Positions 36,289 to 48,265 of a stretch of DNA of 64,000 bases are shown piece by piece; the first letter of the stretch is position 1, and every line of letters begins with the position of its first letter. The stretch is from Ganoderma boninense (taxonomy: Eukaryota; Basidiomycota; Agaricomycetes; Polyporales; Polyporaceae): the NCBI GenBank assembly GCA_002900995.3, contig CM035307.1, positions 3,100,001 through 3,164,000 on the forward strand, in the 5' to 3' direction. The notes beneath the pieces are model-generated. The model did not search any database and was not told the DNA's origin. It worked only from the letters and a program-made list of their open reading frames with translations. A program made the translations under genes and the position numbers.

Positions 36289-39200
36289 ATGGCCGACCCA
36301 GTGTCGATTGCCCTCCCTGCCTCCACAAAGAAGATCTCAGTCCCTACTGGCCTCTTCATAAACAATCAGTTTGTGCCATCCGTAGACTCGAAAGAAACCA
36401 TCCAGTAAGCACAAATTCCCGACAGTAGCTAGGGCACTGACTCCGCAGCCCACATTCCCTCCAAGATCGGCAATATATCGTGTCCTCGGGCTAAGCTCCA
36501 TCCTCGTATGTCCGTAGGTGCATCAACCCGGCGACCGAAGAGGTGATATGCTCTGTAGTTGCAGGTACGTGTTCAGTGATTCCGATCCGCAATCAATGTC
36601 GCCTTCTTTCTGGCCCACATTCGTGGATGGTCGATCGCCGTCACGCGTGCAGGTGGCAGGCGCCAGACCGAGATATTCATTCTGGCTGCAGGTTCTGAAT
36701 CTTCTTCTGTCTTATAGCGTCCGAGAAGGACATCGACGTTGCCGTTGCCGCCGCTCGCGACGCATTCAAGACCACCTGGGGCAAGAACGTCACGGGCTTT
36801 GAGCGGTCCCGGTTGATCAACAAACTGGCCGACCTCATAGAGCGTGATGCTCAAGAGCTCGCAGAACTTGAGAGTCTCAACAACGGGAAGCCGGTCAAGC
36901 TCGCGCGGTATGTCCGGCCCGGGATCGCTCTTGGTGTAGCTGAAGCCTGAGGCCAACGCATTACACAGGGACTCCGACATTGCGGACAGCGTCCAGTGTC
37001 TCCGCTACTACGCTGGTTGGGCTGACAAGATCCTCGGACAGGTGAGACATCATGCTTCTCGTGCATGGTCGTGTGTTGGCAGCAACTTCGACGATATCAA
37101 GGAGGAAGGAATTCGTGTTTCGACGCCTGCGCTGTGGAAAACCATTTGCCGGTGACTGATTTTCCTCCGTGACATAGGCTATCGAAGTTGACAACAAGAC
37201 CAAGTTCGCCTTCACCAGACACGATCCCATCGGCGTCTGTGGGCAGATGTGAGTACCAATTGGGAGGCTTCTGTGTTGTGCTTCGGCCAGACTTACGTTA
37301 ACGGTGATCTACTCCATTAGCATTCCATGGAACTACCCTATCAACATGTGGTAAGTGAAATACCCAGTAAGTATAGGACGGGAGAAGCACTCATCGTCTT
37401 CCCGACAGGTCTTGGAAGGTTGCACCGGCTCTCGCTTGTGGTTGTACGATTGTCATGAAGCCCTCGGAAATTACGCCTTTGACCGCCTTGGTACGTTCAT
37501 TTTCCCACCTGATCTCCGTGTCTTTTTGTGCAAATGTTACTGCCACCAAGAGAATATGTGTGTTCGAAGTGTGCCTATTGCGGCGACGCGCAGCATGGGG
37601 ATCTGATTTTGAACGAGGGTGGAACTAGCATCGGTTCGTGGACGCCGAGATGATTCTTCGAGATGCAATCCTTCGCCATGCGGTGATGGGTTCCTTGTCC
37701 CTGTCGAAAGGAATATCGGTCCGCTTGTCTTTCCAGACAGCTTTAGAAGACGACTTGGAACGTTTAGAAGACGACTTGGAACGTTGCAGGGGCATGGTCG
37801 CGATCAGCGCGCGGTGGTTTGCGAGCATTTCCCGTCTTCTCTGTTCATTTCGCGCACGTCTCCCGACTTCGTGCCGTTGTCTATAAACAGCGCGGCTGCG
37901 CACTGTGTCCCTGTCCTTGTATCAGACCACATCTGCTTCTCCGCTTGTTAGGAGACGATCATAGCCTTCTTCCCAACTTCCCCAGCTCACTGTACTCTGG
38001 AGAGTGTCCCGACGCCTCCTGTCCGGTTCCGGGCCCCGGTGTCCATTCTCCTTCATCCCTCGCCTCACATATACACCTCGCTAACCTGTGTCTGACTCCC
38101 GCCAGAAACTCTCGGAGCTTGTCGTTGAGGCTGGGTATGGTTCTCCTCCGCTCTGCACTACGTGCCGGCTCTTATCGTCCCTCCCCCGATTGCGACCACC
38201 GCGCCAGGTTCCCCCCTGGCGTTGTCAACACCGTCCCTTCTCTCGGCTCCGTTGGCGGCGCCGCGCTCTCTGCTCACAAGGATGTCGACAAGGTAGCGTT
38301 CACTGGGAGCACTGTGACCGGGCGGAAGATCATGGAGGCTGCGGCCAAGAGTAACCTTAAAAAGTATGTATCTTCATTGGGAGGGGCATTTCGGGTTTGG
38401 ACGTTAACTCATCTTCCCCTATGATAGGTCAGCTTGGAGTTGGGCGGAAAGTCTCCGCAGATTGTCTTCGAGTCCGCGGACTTGGATCAAGGTGCGCAAC
38501 ACTGCCGTAGTCCGGCGCATGAGTATGGGTGAGACTGACTTGTCGGGATTGTTTAGCCGCCAACTACGTCGCGCTCGGCATCCTCTGGAACACTGGCCAG
38601 GATTGCACTGCTGGCTCCCGCCTCTTCGTTCAGGACACTATTTACGATAAGTTTATCCAGGTATGCACATCTGCTCGCCTAACCTCGCACGATATGCTGA
38701 CAGTTGCGCATATATTTGAAAGACCGTGATCCAAAAGTTCAAACAGATGAATGTTGGTAACGGGTTCGATGAGGAAACCGCCGCTGGCCCCGTGGTGGGT
38801 TGTCTGCCTTCTTACGTTGTTGTTTCCTTGGCACTTCGCAAAGCCAGTCTCTCGTCCCTTGATAGTCCTTCGTTGATGTCCGACCTCGATCGGCGTGCTA
38901 CATATGCTCGTCGTCGGATTACATGTTTGACAATGCGCCTGTGCTGATCGTTTTGTCGATCCTCAGGTGTCAAAGATGCAGTATGATAAAATATTCTCCT
39001 ACATCGACGCCGGAAAGCAAGCCGGAGCGAAGTGTGTCCTTGGAGGAGAAAAGCGTCCTGGGAAGGGCTACTTCGTGGATCCCACTAGTAAGTCAAGATG
39101 TCCGGAACTGTCGGTTTGTACTAAGCCTGGTTGCCCCAGTTTTCGTCGACGTCAAGCCAGATATGAAAATTGTGAGCTCTAAGCTGTCCTACTATTTGTC

Positions 39201-40030
39201 TTTCATTGACGTCTCCCCTCTAAACCATGGGTATCTCGGACATAGGTCAGGGACGAAATTTTTGGGCCCGTGCTGTCCGTCGCGAAATTCTCTACCGAGG
39301 AGGAAGCCATCAGGCTCGCGAACGACACTAGCTACGGCCTCGGCGCCGGGTTGCATTCCAGTACGTGCATTTTCATTCTAGCACGGCCATTGGAGTTCCG
39401 TGATTTCACCTGTGCCGCGGCTCGGGCCCCGGTTGCCTCATCCTTCCACCTCACCTATTCATAAGACGTGATCCGTAAGCGTAAGTACGGCCACAAAGCA
39501 ACATCAAAAAATGAATTTCAAGATGGCCTTTGTCCGCCGGATTTTTAATCGAGAGCAATTCGATATTTGCGCTTGAATTGCCTTTCCGATTCCGGTGGAC
39601 TCGGACGGTCGTGCTGATGGCTCTTTCATGCTCTAGACGACGCGGGCCAATGCATGCGCGTATCTCAGGCTCTTGAGGCGGGGACAGTGAGTATCAATGG
39701 ATTTACAGTTTCACCTGGAAAGTTGTTTTGCTCACAACGTCGTGCTTGCTCCCCAGGTGTGGGTGAACCAGTATAACCTCCTCAACAACAATGTGCCGTT
39801 CGGTGGCAAGAAACAGAGCGGGATCGGTGAGTACAGTTCCCCGGTAGTGTACATAAGCTACGCCGCCGTTGGCATCTGGCGAACAGCGGGATCACCTCAC
39901 AGGGCCAGGGACGAGCGCTAATTGTTTGTGTGCGTCAGGCCGAGAGCTGGGAAGCTACGCCCTCGAAGAATACACCTCGGTCAAGGCAATTCACTGGAAC
40001 TACGGCGAGAAGCTCGACTGGCCGCTGTGA
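36289..40030 (+). CDS. NAD(P)+-dependent aldehyde dehydrogenase (ALDH1/2 class)
   Basis: Oxidises aldehydes to acids. About 20 exons from [20 protein letters not shown] to [12 protein letters not shown]. Visible motifs: [62 protein letters not shown] (cofactor site), [14 protein letters not shown] with the general-base Glu, and [14 protein letters not shown] with the nucleophilic Cys. C-terminal [20 protein letters not shown] and [20 protein letters not shown] are also present. No targeting peptide, so probably cytosolic. The protein is full length (about 500 residues) and I saw no frame break. One intron, 37491-38105, is about tenfold longer than the rest. Confidence 0.95.
37742..37783 (+). 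repeat. Tandem 21-bp duplication inside ALDH intron
   Basis: Two perfect adjacent copies of a 21-nt unit beginning TTTAGAAGACGA (37742-37762 and 37763-37783), inside the 615-nt intron 37491-38105. Confidence 0.9.
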
Positions 40031-41315
40031 AGTGTTTTGATGCGTGTCGGGGACCACGGAGGCCGTAAGAAAGGCGTGTAGGAATATTTTGTTGCTTGCT
40101 TGCACCACCGCGCATGTGTTATTGCTTAGCGGCTCGTTGCCAATCCACTTCTGTGCTTTTGACGTCGTGGCACCAGCTTTCACCGCACTCATTCCGCTTT
40201 TCAGACTCAGCATCGATCCTTGACGTCCCTTGAAAGCTTTCCCCCCGACCCTCATCGAACTTGAAGTCGCATCGCTGCCAGCTGAAACTATCTTCCGCTT
40301 CGCTCACCGCCATCTCTCAAACGCTTTCCCCTTAAACCCCGTTTCACAGTCGTGATCGTTTATCTGTTTGTGCCGCACTTGGGATAAGAATACGGTGCTC
40401 TTGGATACGGACACGGTCGTTAAGTTCCATCCACTCTGCCTTTATCATCGACACGTCTGCCTGCACCCGCATTCAGGCTGTCCATCGGGCGAGTTAACCA
40501 ATGTTGGCGACATATACCGGCTGGACTGATGTCAAACATATCGGATTGGACGAACACTGAACTACGCTGTCTGCCTTCGCAACAACATCCCTGATCGACC
40601 CAACCAACCCGTCCTTATACTATTCTGATTCTCTTTACAGGCTTCCTGTTGGAGATCACGTGGCATTGCGATTCCTACAAGCCTGAGTCGCCTTGTTTTC
40701 CTTGTTTTCCTCTGGGAAAGCAGTGGGGGTGAGGTCGATCGGGAGCAACGACTACTCTTCTCACCTCGATTGAGCGGGACTACTAACCCCAGTGACCTGA
40801 TTTGTAGCACGTGGACTGAAGCACCGGCGATCCAGGACGTGGTTTCAAGAAGCTCCGGAGTCGAGGTCAGATGGCAGCTTCTTCCAGAAGGTGGCAGACG
40901 TGCTTCTCTGTCCGACAGTTGGCTGTGTGCCGATCTCAGGTGTATGTGCATGATAGCAAGGCGGAGACAGCAGGATATGTGAGAAGTGTCTATCGATATA
41001 TTATATTTTAGTGGAGACGACATGGGCGCATGGGGAATAGTGATGGGAGACTATAGATACAGACAGTGGGACAGTGGAGCGCATCTACAAGCTATCATGC
41101 TACAGAATGTACAGGCAGAGCGAGTACCCTTGAGACCGAGGAAGATCGTACGTTAAATATATGCTACAGGATGCTACACGTTGAGAGAGACTGGCATCTC
41201 TATGGGAGGTGAGTAAAAAAAAGAAAAGAAGAAAGAAACCTGACGAGGGCATAATCCGCAGAGGAGAAAAAAAAGGTCTAGTGACACAACGGGGACCACG
41301 CCCCCGACTAAAAGA
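40031..41315. other. Intergenic between convergent genes
   Basis: About 1.3 kb between the ALDH and Zn2Cys6 stop codons. A/G-rich low-complexity sequence lies at about 41,214-41,275. No gene supported. Confidence 0.4.
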
Positions 41316-42580
41316 CTAGTTGTGACCAGAATAACTCTGGCCCTGGAACGCCGCATTCTGCATAATAGTAGTGCGGTATGTAAGTACCGGTGAGTAATTG
41401 GGAATCCGCGGAGCCACTCGCGCTCGCGCTCGGACAACAATCAACACGTACAGGGTTCTCGGCCCACTCCGCTGGTATCATCTGCCCGCTCGTCGGGTCG
41501 AAGAACATCTGCACCTGCTGCTGGGAGAACTGGCCCATGTACGCCGCGCTGGAAAGAACGAACGAGGGAAAAGGGAGGGCAGGAGGGAGGGGTGGGCGCA
41601 TCAGCTCAGGGTTATCGTTACGGCTACGCCAGACTGCGGCACCCGACGTACCTCTGGTCTTCGCCGGCCCCAGCCATCGCCGCCATCTGGGCGGCCTGGT
41701 AAGCGTACCTCGCGTCGGTCCCAGACACGGCATTCCCATAGGCATCGTACGACGCCCCACCCGAGAAGCCCCGTTGCGTGACGTAGGCCTGGGTCGCAAA
41801 CATGTCGCCGCCCTGGCCGCCCGCGGCACCCTGCCCGTACGCGCCCTGCTGGCCATAGCCGTTGGGGAAGGCCATCGGGACTCCCGCGTAGGTCTGATTT
41901 TGGTTGTTCTGCGTCCCGTGCGTGCCGATCTGGTTCACGGGCGACGAGCCCGGCGAGTCCGCCTGCCAGCCCTGAGACGCCGCAGCGTACCCCGACCCAC
42001 CGGTGGTGGAGTACCCCTGCGAGGCAGTCTGCCAGCCCAACTGAGAGGTCGACGAGTGTACAAGGCGACTGCTCGAGTGTCCATGTCCGTGTCCGTTGCC
42101 GTGCGTATGGCCGGCAGGCGGCAGAGGGCGAGCCGAGGTGAGAGTGCGACTGCGACGCCTGGCCGTGCGTGGGGGTCCCGGAGCGCGAGATGGAGCCGCC
42201 GGCGCGCTGGTCGCTCAGCGACATGTACGTGCAGTCGATGTTCTTCTTCGTGCAGCGCTCGCAGCGGGGCGCCGTCCCCGAGCACTGCGGGAAGGAAACC
42301 AGGTGGACGTTCCCGGTGGGGGGAGCAGCGGCCATTCGTGGTTAGAGCGGGGGCGGTGGCGGTGAGGGCGAGGGAGCACGCAAACGCACGCACCTTTACT
42401 TGCCGCCGGCGACATTCCGTGCACGCGATGGGCGTGCGTTTGCTCCGGACGATGGGCTGCAGGAGGCTCAGGTCAAATTGAGCCTGGCGGCCGGCTGTGT
42501 CGGAGATCGTCAGTGGGCGTCGGGTGCCGCCGGGAGCGGTGAGTGAGAGGGTATTACGCACAAGAAGGGTTGCTCGACAT
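41316..42580 (-). CDS. Zn2Cys6 binuclear cluster transcription factor with Gly/Gln/Tyr-rich tail
   Basis: Fungal-specific DNA-binding regulator. The start at 42580 gives MSSNPS, joined across an intron to SGRQAQFDLSLLQPIVRSKR. The binuclear cluster is CTECRRRQVK plus CSGTAPRCERCTKKNIDC, an exact CX2CX6CX6CX2CX6C, split by an intron after the third-cysteine-side Lys. After a His/Gly/Ser stretch (HTHGNGHGHGHSSS) the rest is Gly/Gln/Tyr/Ala-rich, e.g. GYGQQGAYGQGAAGGQGG, and ends NAAFQGQSYSGHN. No middle homology region is seen, so it is much shorter than typical pathway regulators. Frame needs one C fewer at about 42,126. Target genes are unknown. Confidence 0.85.
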
Positions 42581-43946
42581 TGCGGGGGACAGACGTGGGG
42601 GTGACTTGGGGCGGGGGCTTTAACGGGCCAGGTGGGCGAGGACGGCACTAAAAGTGATTTAACTGTGAAAGTGAACTGAGCCCGGAACCGAGGACTGAAG
42701 ATGGGGAGGTGAGTGGGGAGTGGCGGAGGAGATGCAACGCTTTCTTATACGTGCGTCCTTACCCGGTGGACCGCGACAGATGGCAGGGTCCGTCTCGTCC
42801 AACGACGAGACCAAAGGCGCAAGAAGCGGCCGACTGAGTAGAAACCCAGGCGCGTGTGCCTGTGCAGCACACACCCCACGGTGATATTCATGGTGCCACA
42901 GGAAACGAAGCATCCGGAGTGCTCGCCCTGTTTGGCAAAGCGAGGCCGACCGCCAGCGCAGGCGACAAGGCGTTCAGAGCAGTTCGGAATGTCCTATGCA
43001 TAACACATTACGTACGTACGGCATCAAGTGTGCTCTCGATCGACCACTCCTGTTGGTGGATCGAAGACGGGAGTATTCAGTAGCGTGGCCTACACAGCAC
43101 TGCGGGCCCCTCGGGTTCGGAGCCCATCATCAAGACCGCGCATGGGGTGATAATCAATGAGCCTCATCTCAGGCGAGGAGCCGAACGGAGGAAGTCAAAA
43201 CCGCAGGGGACACGTTTCGTCACTGTGGCATTGAGCAAAAGTGGTGTTTGCGCGACGGAGCTTGGTGCATTGCCCGGATGGCGAGGTATTTGATGCGGCG
43301 ATGTTGCGAACACCTAACAGTTGACCCAAACGGTCGCGTTGCAAGAAGTCGAAGCTGAAGCATCCCACCGGATTGATTCTGATCCTGGGACAGCGGCCTA
43401 GGCGTAAGCTCGCACCTCACCCTCATTCGGAGGTGGGACATCTACGCGTTTCGGCGCTGCCAACGACCATCAGCTTTCGCATCCGTAGATCGACAAATGG
43501 GGATAGCGTACGTCATTTACTTACACAACGCCCTGGGTGCTGTGCAGTACTCGGATAAAGTGTTTCCAATTCCAGTCGCCAAATATTCGCAAGGCGGGAT
43601 ATCGGGAACACATTAACCGTATAGGCCGCCCACGGGGCTTTCACAGTGCTGGATCAACAATCGCACGATCGAGCCCACGTCCTTGAAATGTGCGTGGTTT
43701 CAACCATCGATTGTCTGCTGAAATCGTTGCTCAGCCTCGTAGTGCCGGTGTCTGAAATTAGCTGGCGCCGAGCTCTGGTCACCGAAGCACTGGACCCTAC
43801 CAAGGACGTCGTGTTGGCTGCTGCAGTGCGCCTTAACAACATCAGTGACAGCCAGAGGTTTGCTCCAGATATGCTTCGCAGAATCAGGAGGAGGCATCCG
43901 AAATCCGGTAACTTACAACGCGTAGAGATACAAGGGCCCTAGTCCA
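42581..43946. other. Intergenic region without recognised gene
   Basis: About 1.37 kb upstream of the Zn2Cys6 gene. No coding signal, RNA or repeat recognised. Confidence 0.4.
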
Positions 43947-44977
43947 TTACATCGCGAGATAGTCTCGTACTTCCTCCTCTGTCAGTTTGCGGAACGTCGG
44001 CTTTACCCGGCCAGTCCCCTCGATCTTGCCTGCTGCCAAATCCGCATCGCTGGGCACGGTAACAACACCGATTTCAATCGTCTTCTCTGTCATGTGGCCC
44101 TCAAAGCCCTCTTTGAGCGTGAGTAGGGCGGTGTGAATCGCATCCTCCAGGCTGATATCGTCGTTGTATCTTGTGGAACCGAAAAAAAAGATATCAATAG
44201 CCAATTCACGGATATGAATACGAATGGCGGAGCGTCGCGACACGCACCGCTTCTCAAGGAAGGTTTTCGCGTTGACCATATTCTTCCCGATCGCGCTCGC
44301 TTTCCACGCCCAGAAGGAGCCGGAAGGATCTACTTGGTATAGGCTTGGGCCACGGTTGATGTCCCAACCCGCGACCAAGAGCGAAACGCCGTATGGCCGG
44401 ACGCCGCTGTTATGAAATTGATCAGTGTCAGAGTTGTGGTGAAGGGCGTTCATCCGGAATGGGGAAGGGAGTAGACTAACCCCGACTGGGTGGCCTGCTG
44501 CATGATGTTTGCGATCTCCTGTGTGAGGACACGCGCGTGGATGGGTATTCGCCGTAGATCTTCCAGTACGACTGCGCGCTCTTGCGGGCCTTGGCGACGA
44601 GCACACGGAAATCGGGACCCATGCCAGAGTAGACGATGCCGATGTTGGGACAGATGACGGAGACCTTGTCTATCATAGAGTCGTCTATGAGGATGGAGGA
44701 TGATTTCTTCTCTGTGGCGATGACAATGCCATTGGAAGCTGCAAGTGAGCTGAGCAACTGGAAACCGGCGGTGGAAAGGGCACTGGCAAACGCACCCTTG
44801 ATACCAAGGGATGTTGTTCCTGAGGAGACCGCTGCAAGAGCGTGCTCGATCTGCACGAGTTTTCCGCTCGGAGAGAAGACAGTGAGGGAGTAACTGGAGA
44901 GCACCAGTTGTTTAGAAGAAGCGGAGGATGAGTGCGGCTAACACGGACCTGTAAGCACCTCCGTCTGCAGTGGCCAT
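43947..44977 (-). CDS. PRE8: 20S proteasome alpha2 subunit (PRE8/PSMA2)
   Basis: Alpha-ring subunit of the 20S core. The start at 44977 gives MATADGGAY, spliced with phase 2 to [20 protein letters not shown]. Then come [80 protein letters not shown], and [20 protein letters not shown]. It ends [15 protein letters not shown], the usual alpha2 tail. A second alpha subunit gene, PRE5, lies 12 kb away on the same strand. The upstream region carries four CACGTG palindromes. Confidence 0.94.
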
Positions 44978-46158
44978 GTGGACGATGTGTGCGGCGTGCG
45001 AGATACAACGAAGGGAGGCGAGGAGGACGAAGGACAAGACAGTGACCAGCGGCGAACCGAGCCCAGGACGCGTAGTCTCTCTCTCCTCGACGCGCGTCGA
45101 CATCTCTCCCACGTGGCCCCTTTCACGTGGGCTGCCCCGTATGGAAAGTACGCGTCTCTGCGTGGCTCCCACGTGGAACCCAATCGAAATGGGATCGGAT
45201 CGCCTCCCCGGCGCGGGCGACACGTGGGAAGAAGAAGCGCGCGCAAGGCGATGATCTGCGACGGGGCCGGACGGGGCTTGGACCTGAGCGAGGGCGAGGT
45301 GCGTGGCCAAGTGCGATGAGCTTGCCCTTCGTGTCCGGACTCGTTTCCACTCAACCTCCACTCGTCGACTCTTGTCTCTTACCCCGACATGACATGCCTG
45401 TGGTCGGCACCAGCCCCACGGATTCACATGTGCTCGCACTCTTATTTGCTCTCAAACTCCATACACTCGCTTCTGTTTCGACGCAAACGTTAACTGTGAT
45501 CGGGCAGGGTAACCACAAGCCGATCAGGACTGGACCATGTCGACGACCGCCCACTTTTGCAGAGCGGAATTCAGCATACGTACTCGGCGGCATTTCTAAG
45601 GAACTCGGCAGCAAACGAGGACGCCCTTGAAAGCCTCGCCCGAATTTGCTCGGCGGTCGTAGCGGCTCCTGTGCTAATTCATATTCATCGATTCGCCAAA
45701 CGCCAATATTAACGTTTGCCGTCTTCGCTAACGTACCTGCTGCTACACTGCGACCGCAGATATAAGTAGCTTTCCGCAGCCAGGGGCCGTCGGAGGTATG
45801 TAGCAAGAGACAACCGGCAGTGACCGCTCTGAATAAAGTCAACCAATATCCTACAATCTGCCAGTGCGGGTGGCGGCATTATGCCGCCCGACGTTGCGAA
45901 GGCATGACCCCACCGGACGGAGATCAACTAACAAGGAGAGACTCCACCTGCCAAAGCTCAAGGGAAAAAAGAGACACAGGAACATCAAAGGACTTATGGA
46001 AACCGGTAGGCTTCCTCTTCCTTCTCGATATGCGAGCGGCCGGTCATCGCCTTGAGCACGAACGGCTCAAATCCATTCCAACTGAATGTAACACTACAAC
46101 AAATAATACAGTCTTCACACATGTGTCTTCGCCCATATTCCGCCCGAGACCGGCTGGC
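44978..46158. other. Intergenic region, PRE8 promoter and beyond
   Basis: About 1.2 kb. The PRE8-proximal 250 bp holds a CACGTG cluster. A plus-strand open frame at 45127-45630 has no domain or splice support. Nothing else recognised. Confidence 0.4.
45110..45226. promoter_or_regulatory. Cluster of four CACGTG palindromes upstream of PRE8
   Basis: CACGTG at 45110-45115, 45124-45129, 45170-45175 and 45221-45226, that is 133-249 bp upstream of the PRE8 ATG. CACGTG is the core recognised by bHLH factors such as Cbf1/Pho4/USF. Three copies share a CCCACGTGG-like or CACGTGGG flank. Confidence 0.6.
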
Positions 46159-47368
46159 TTACTCGACCTTGAGAGGCGTGGTGCGCAGGTACGGCTGCAG
46201 CTCGGTTGTCAGCACACGCCCGTTCGCCAAGACAATCATTGACACCCTACCTTGTGGATTTTGAACTCGGGGAACAGCGTCTTGGCCTCCTCGTTCGACA
46301 CCGATGGGTGGACGATGACATCGTCGCCCTTGTTCCAGTTTACGGGAGTGGTAATGCGGTACTTGTCACCGATCTGGAGGGCTGGAAACAGGACAAACGA
46401 CCATGGAGTCAGCCAAACTCAAGCGCATGGAGTTTCCGGACATGTCCAAAACAACAGAGATACGCACAGTCGACCACACTGTTGGCAAAAGCGTCCGACG
46501 TCAGCATGGCACAGACAGGCAGTGCAGCGCACGCACCGGATGATCTCGTCGAAGTTACGCCCGGTAGACGCAGGGTAGGCGAGGGTGAGACGGATCGTCT
46601 TCTTGGGGTCAATGATGAAGACCGTGCGGATCTGCGAGAGGCGCGACGCGTCAGTGTTACACTACTTCCGGCACCTATCCCGGGAAACACGGAGTGTGAG
46701 AGATCGGCACTCACGGTGAAAGGGAGGCCCTTCGCGTCGCGGTTAGTCGCGTCCTGGTAATCGAGCATGTCATAGAGGGTGGAGATCTGACGGTCGGGGT
46801 CCGCGATCTGTTTTGTTTCGTTAGGATCACGTCGGCTCGTATTGCGGTGTGCAGTGCATTGTATGCGTGGGTCTAGAAAAGTATGTGAACTCACAATAGG
46901 GAACTGGACGTTGGTCGGGCCGTATTGGGCACCCCAGTCGTTGATATCCTCGACCCACTTCTCGTGGTCGCTGAGGCCGTTCGCGGAGATACCGATGAGC
47001 TTCACATTGCGCTTCTCGAAGTCAGGCGCCCTAAGTATAGAGAACATTCAGTGTGTGCTCCCGGGCCGCCGATGCCGACAGTCAGAGACTGCAATCCTCA
47101 AGGAAGCTTACCTTCGTGCGACCTCGGCAAGCTCGGTGGTGCAGACGGGGGTGAAGTCACCAGGATGAGAGAAGAGGATGGCCTTTCGGGGGTAGACACA
47201 GATGGAGACGAGGACGCGTGAATGAGAGCTCATCAGATCCTGGCTCCGCCCCTGTTCAGAAGAACGTCTGCTCACCCAGGAGTTGCCGATCCATTCATGG
47301 AACTTGATGGGGCCCTTGGTGGTCTCGGCCTCGAAATCGGGGGCGGTGTCTCCCAAACGAAGTCCCAT
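46159..47368 (-). CDS. 1-Cys peroxiredoxin (Prx6 family)
   Basis: Thiol peroxidase. The start at 47368 gives [20 protein letters not shown], then [20 protein letters not shown] and [20 protein letters not shown], with the peroxidatic Cys in the PVCTTE motif. [20 protein letters not shown] and [20 protein letters not shown] are typical of Prx6. The C-terminal arm has [39 protein letters not shown] and [20 protein letters not shown]. About seven exons, roughly 220 residues, frame intact. Confidence 0.95.
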
Positions 47369-48265
47369 TGCGGCGAAGCGAGTTCAGGTGAGTGTGCGGA
47401 CAGGATGCAAGGTGAGAGGAAGGGATCCGAGGCTGTGATCGTTCACATCCATGTCGATGGGCTTGGGTTTATATAGGGAGACTGAGAGGGTTAAGCAGAT
47501 AACGAATTGCATGCCGGAAGGCTCTGGGCGGGTGATAATCGCGTCTTCCGTTCACACGCTCCATGGCCCACGGACACGCTCTCGTGACGTGCATTGCATG
47601 GGTTCATGATGACGCCTTCTTTGTCAGGACCCACACAGAAAGGCAAGGACCAAGGGGGGAAGATCAGTAGAAACCGTGAAGAGGGGGTGGACTGAGCAAT
47701 ACTGGGCAGGCGGATTACCGAACTGAGAGTGGTGACGGTTGCGGACATGACCTCATAAGTACAAGAATACGCTACGCGGTCACGGGATCCGTTACAAGTC
47801 AAGACGCGTCCCATATTCAGTCCTTCGGGTACGGGGAGGAACCGGGGAGGAACCTAAGTCTACAGCAAAGACCGGGACAGAGAATAATGGACCTCAACGA
47901 CTGTGGAGAAATGAAGGCATTGCTTGTTTACTCGGGCGAAAGCACGAGGAAACGGTATTCGTGCCAAGCCGTCCATCTTATTTGCATCATCCTCGGATGC
48001 GATTCCTCTAGATAATCCACCAAATCAGTGCCTAGAGCCGGCTCAGGGCGAATGCTAGACTGCGCTAGAAGTCACTCCCACTGGGAGGCATCAATGTACT
48101 CATTCAGGTCCAATAATTGCGCAATAGACGGGACTACATTAGTTGGGCGTGCGGAAGAGCGGCGGACAGAGTGAGAGACAGGGGTCCGGATAGTGATACA
48201 AGCGATAGCCGTGAGAATACGTACACAGTGCTCAAGAAACCAGTCCTGGGGGTGCGATGAGGTCA
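47369..48265. other. Intergenic region
   Basis: About 900 bp upstream of the peroxiredoxin gene and downstream of SSU72. No gene recognised. Confidence 0.4.

Noticed and set aside
37625..37903. Minus-strand open frame inside the long ALDH intron
   Set aside because: Lys/Ser repeat comes only from the 21-bp duplication; no domain.
41390..42481. 363-residue plus-strand open frame
   Set aside because: Antisense of the Zn2Cys6 gene; Arg/Gly-rich GC artefact.
45127..45630. Possible divergent gene opposite PRE8
   Set aside because: It starts inside the CACGTG cluster, has no recognisable motif or splice support, and its composition is unlike the neighbours.
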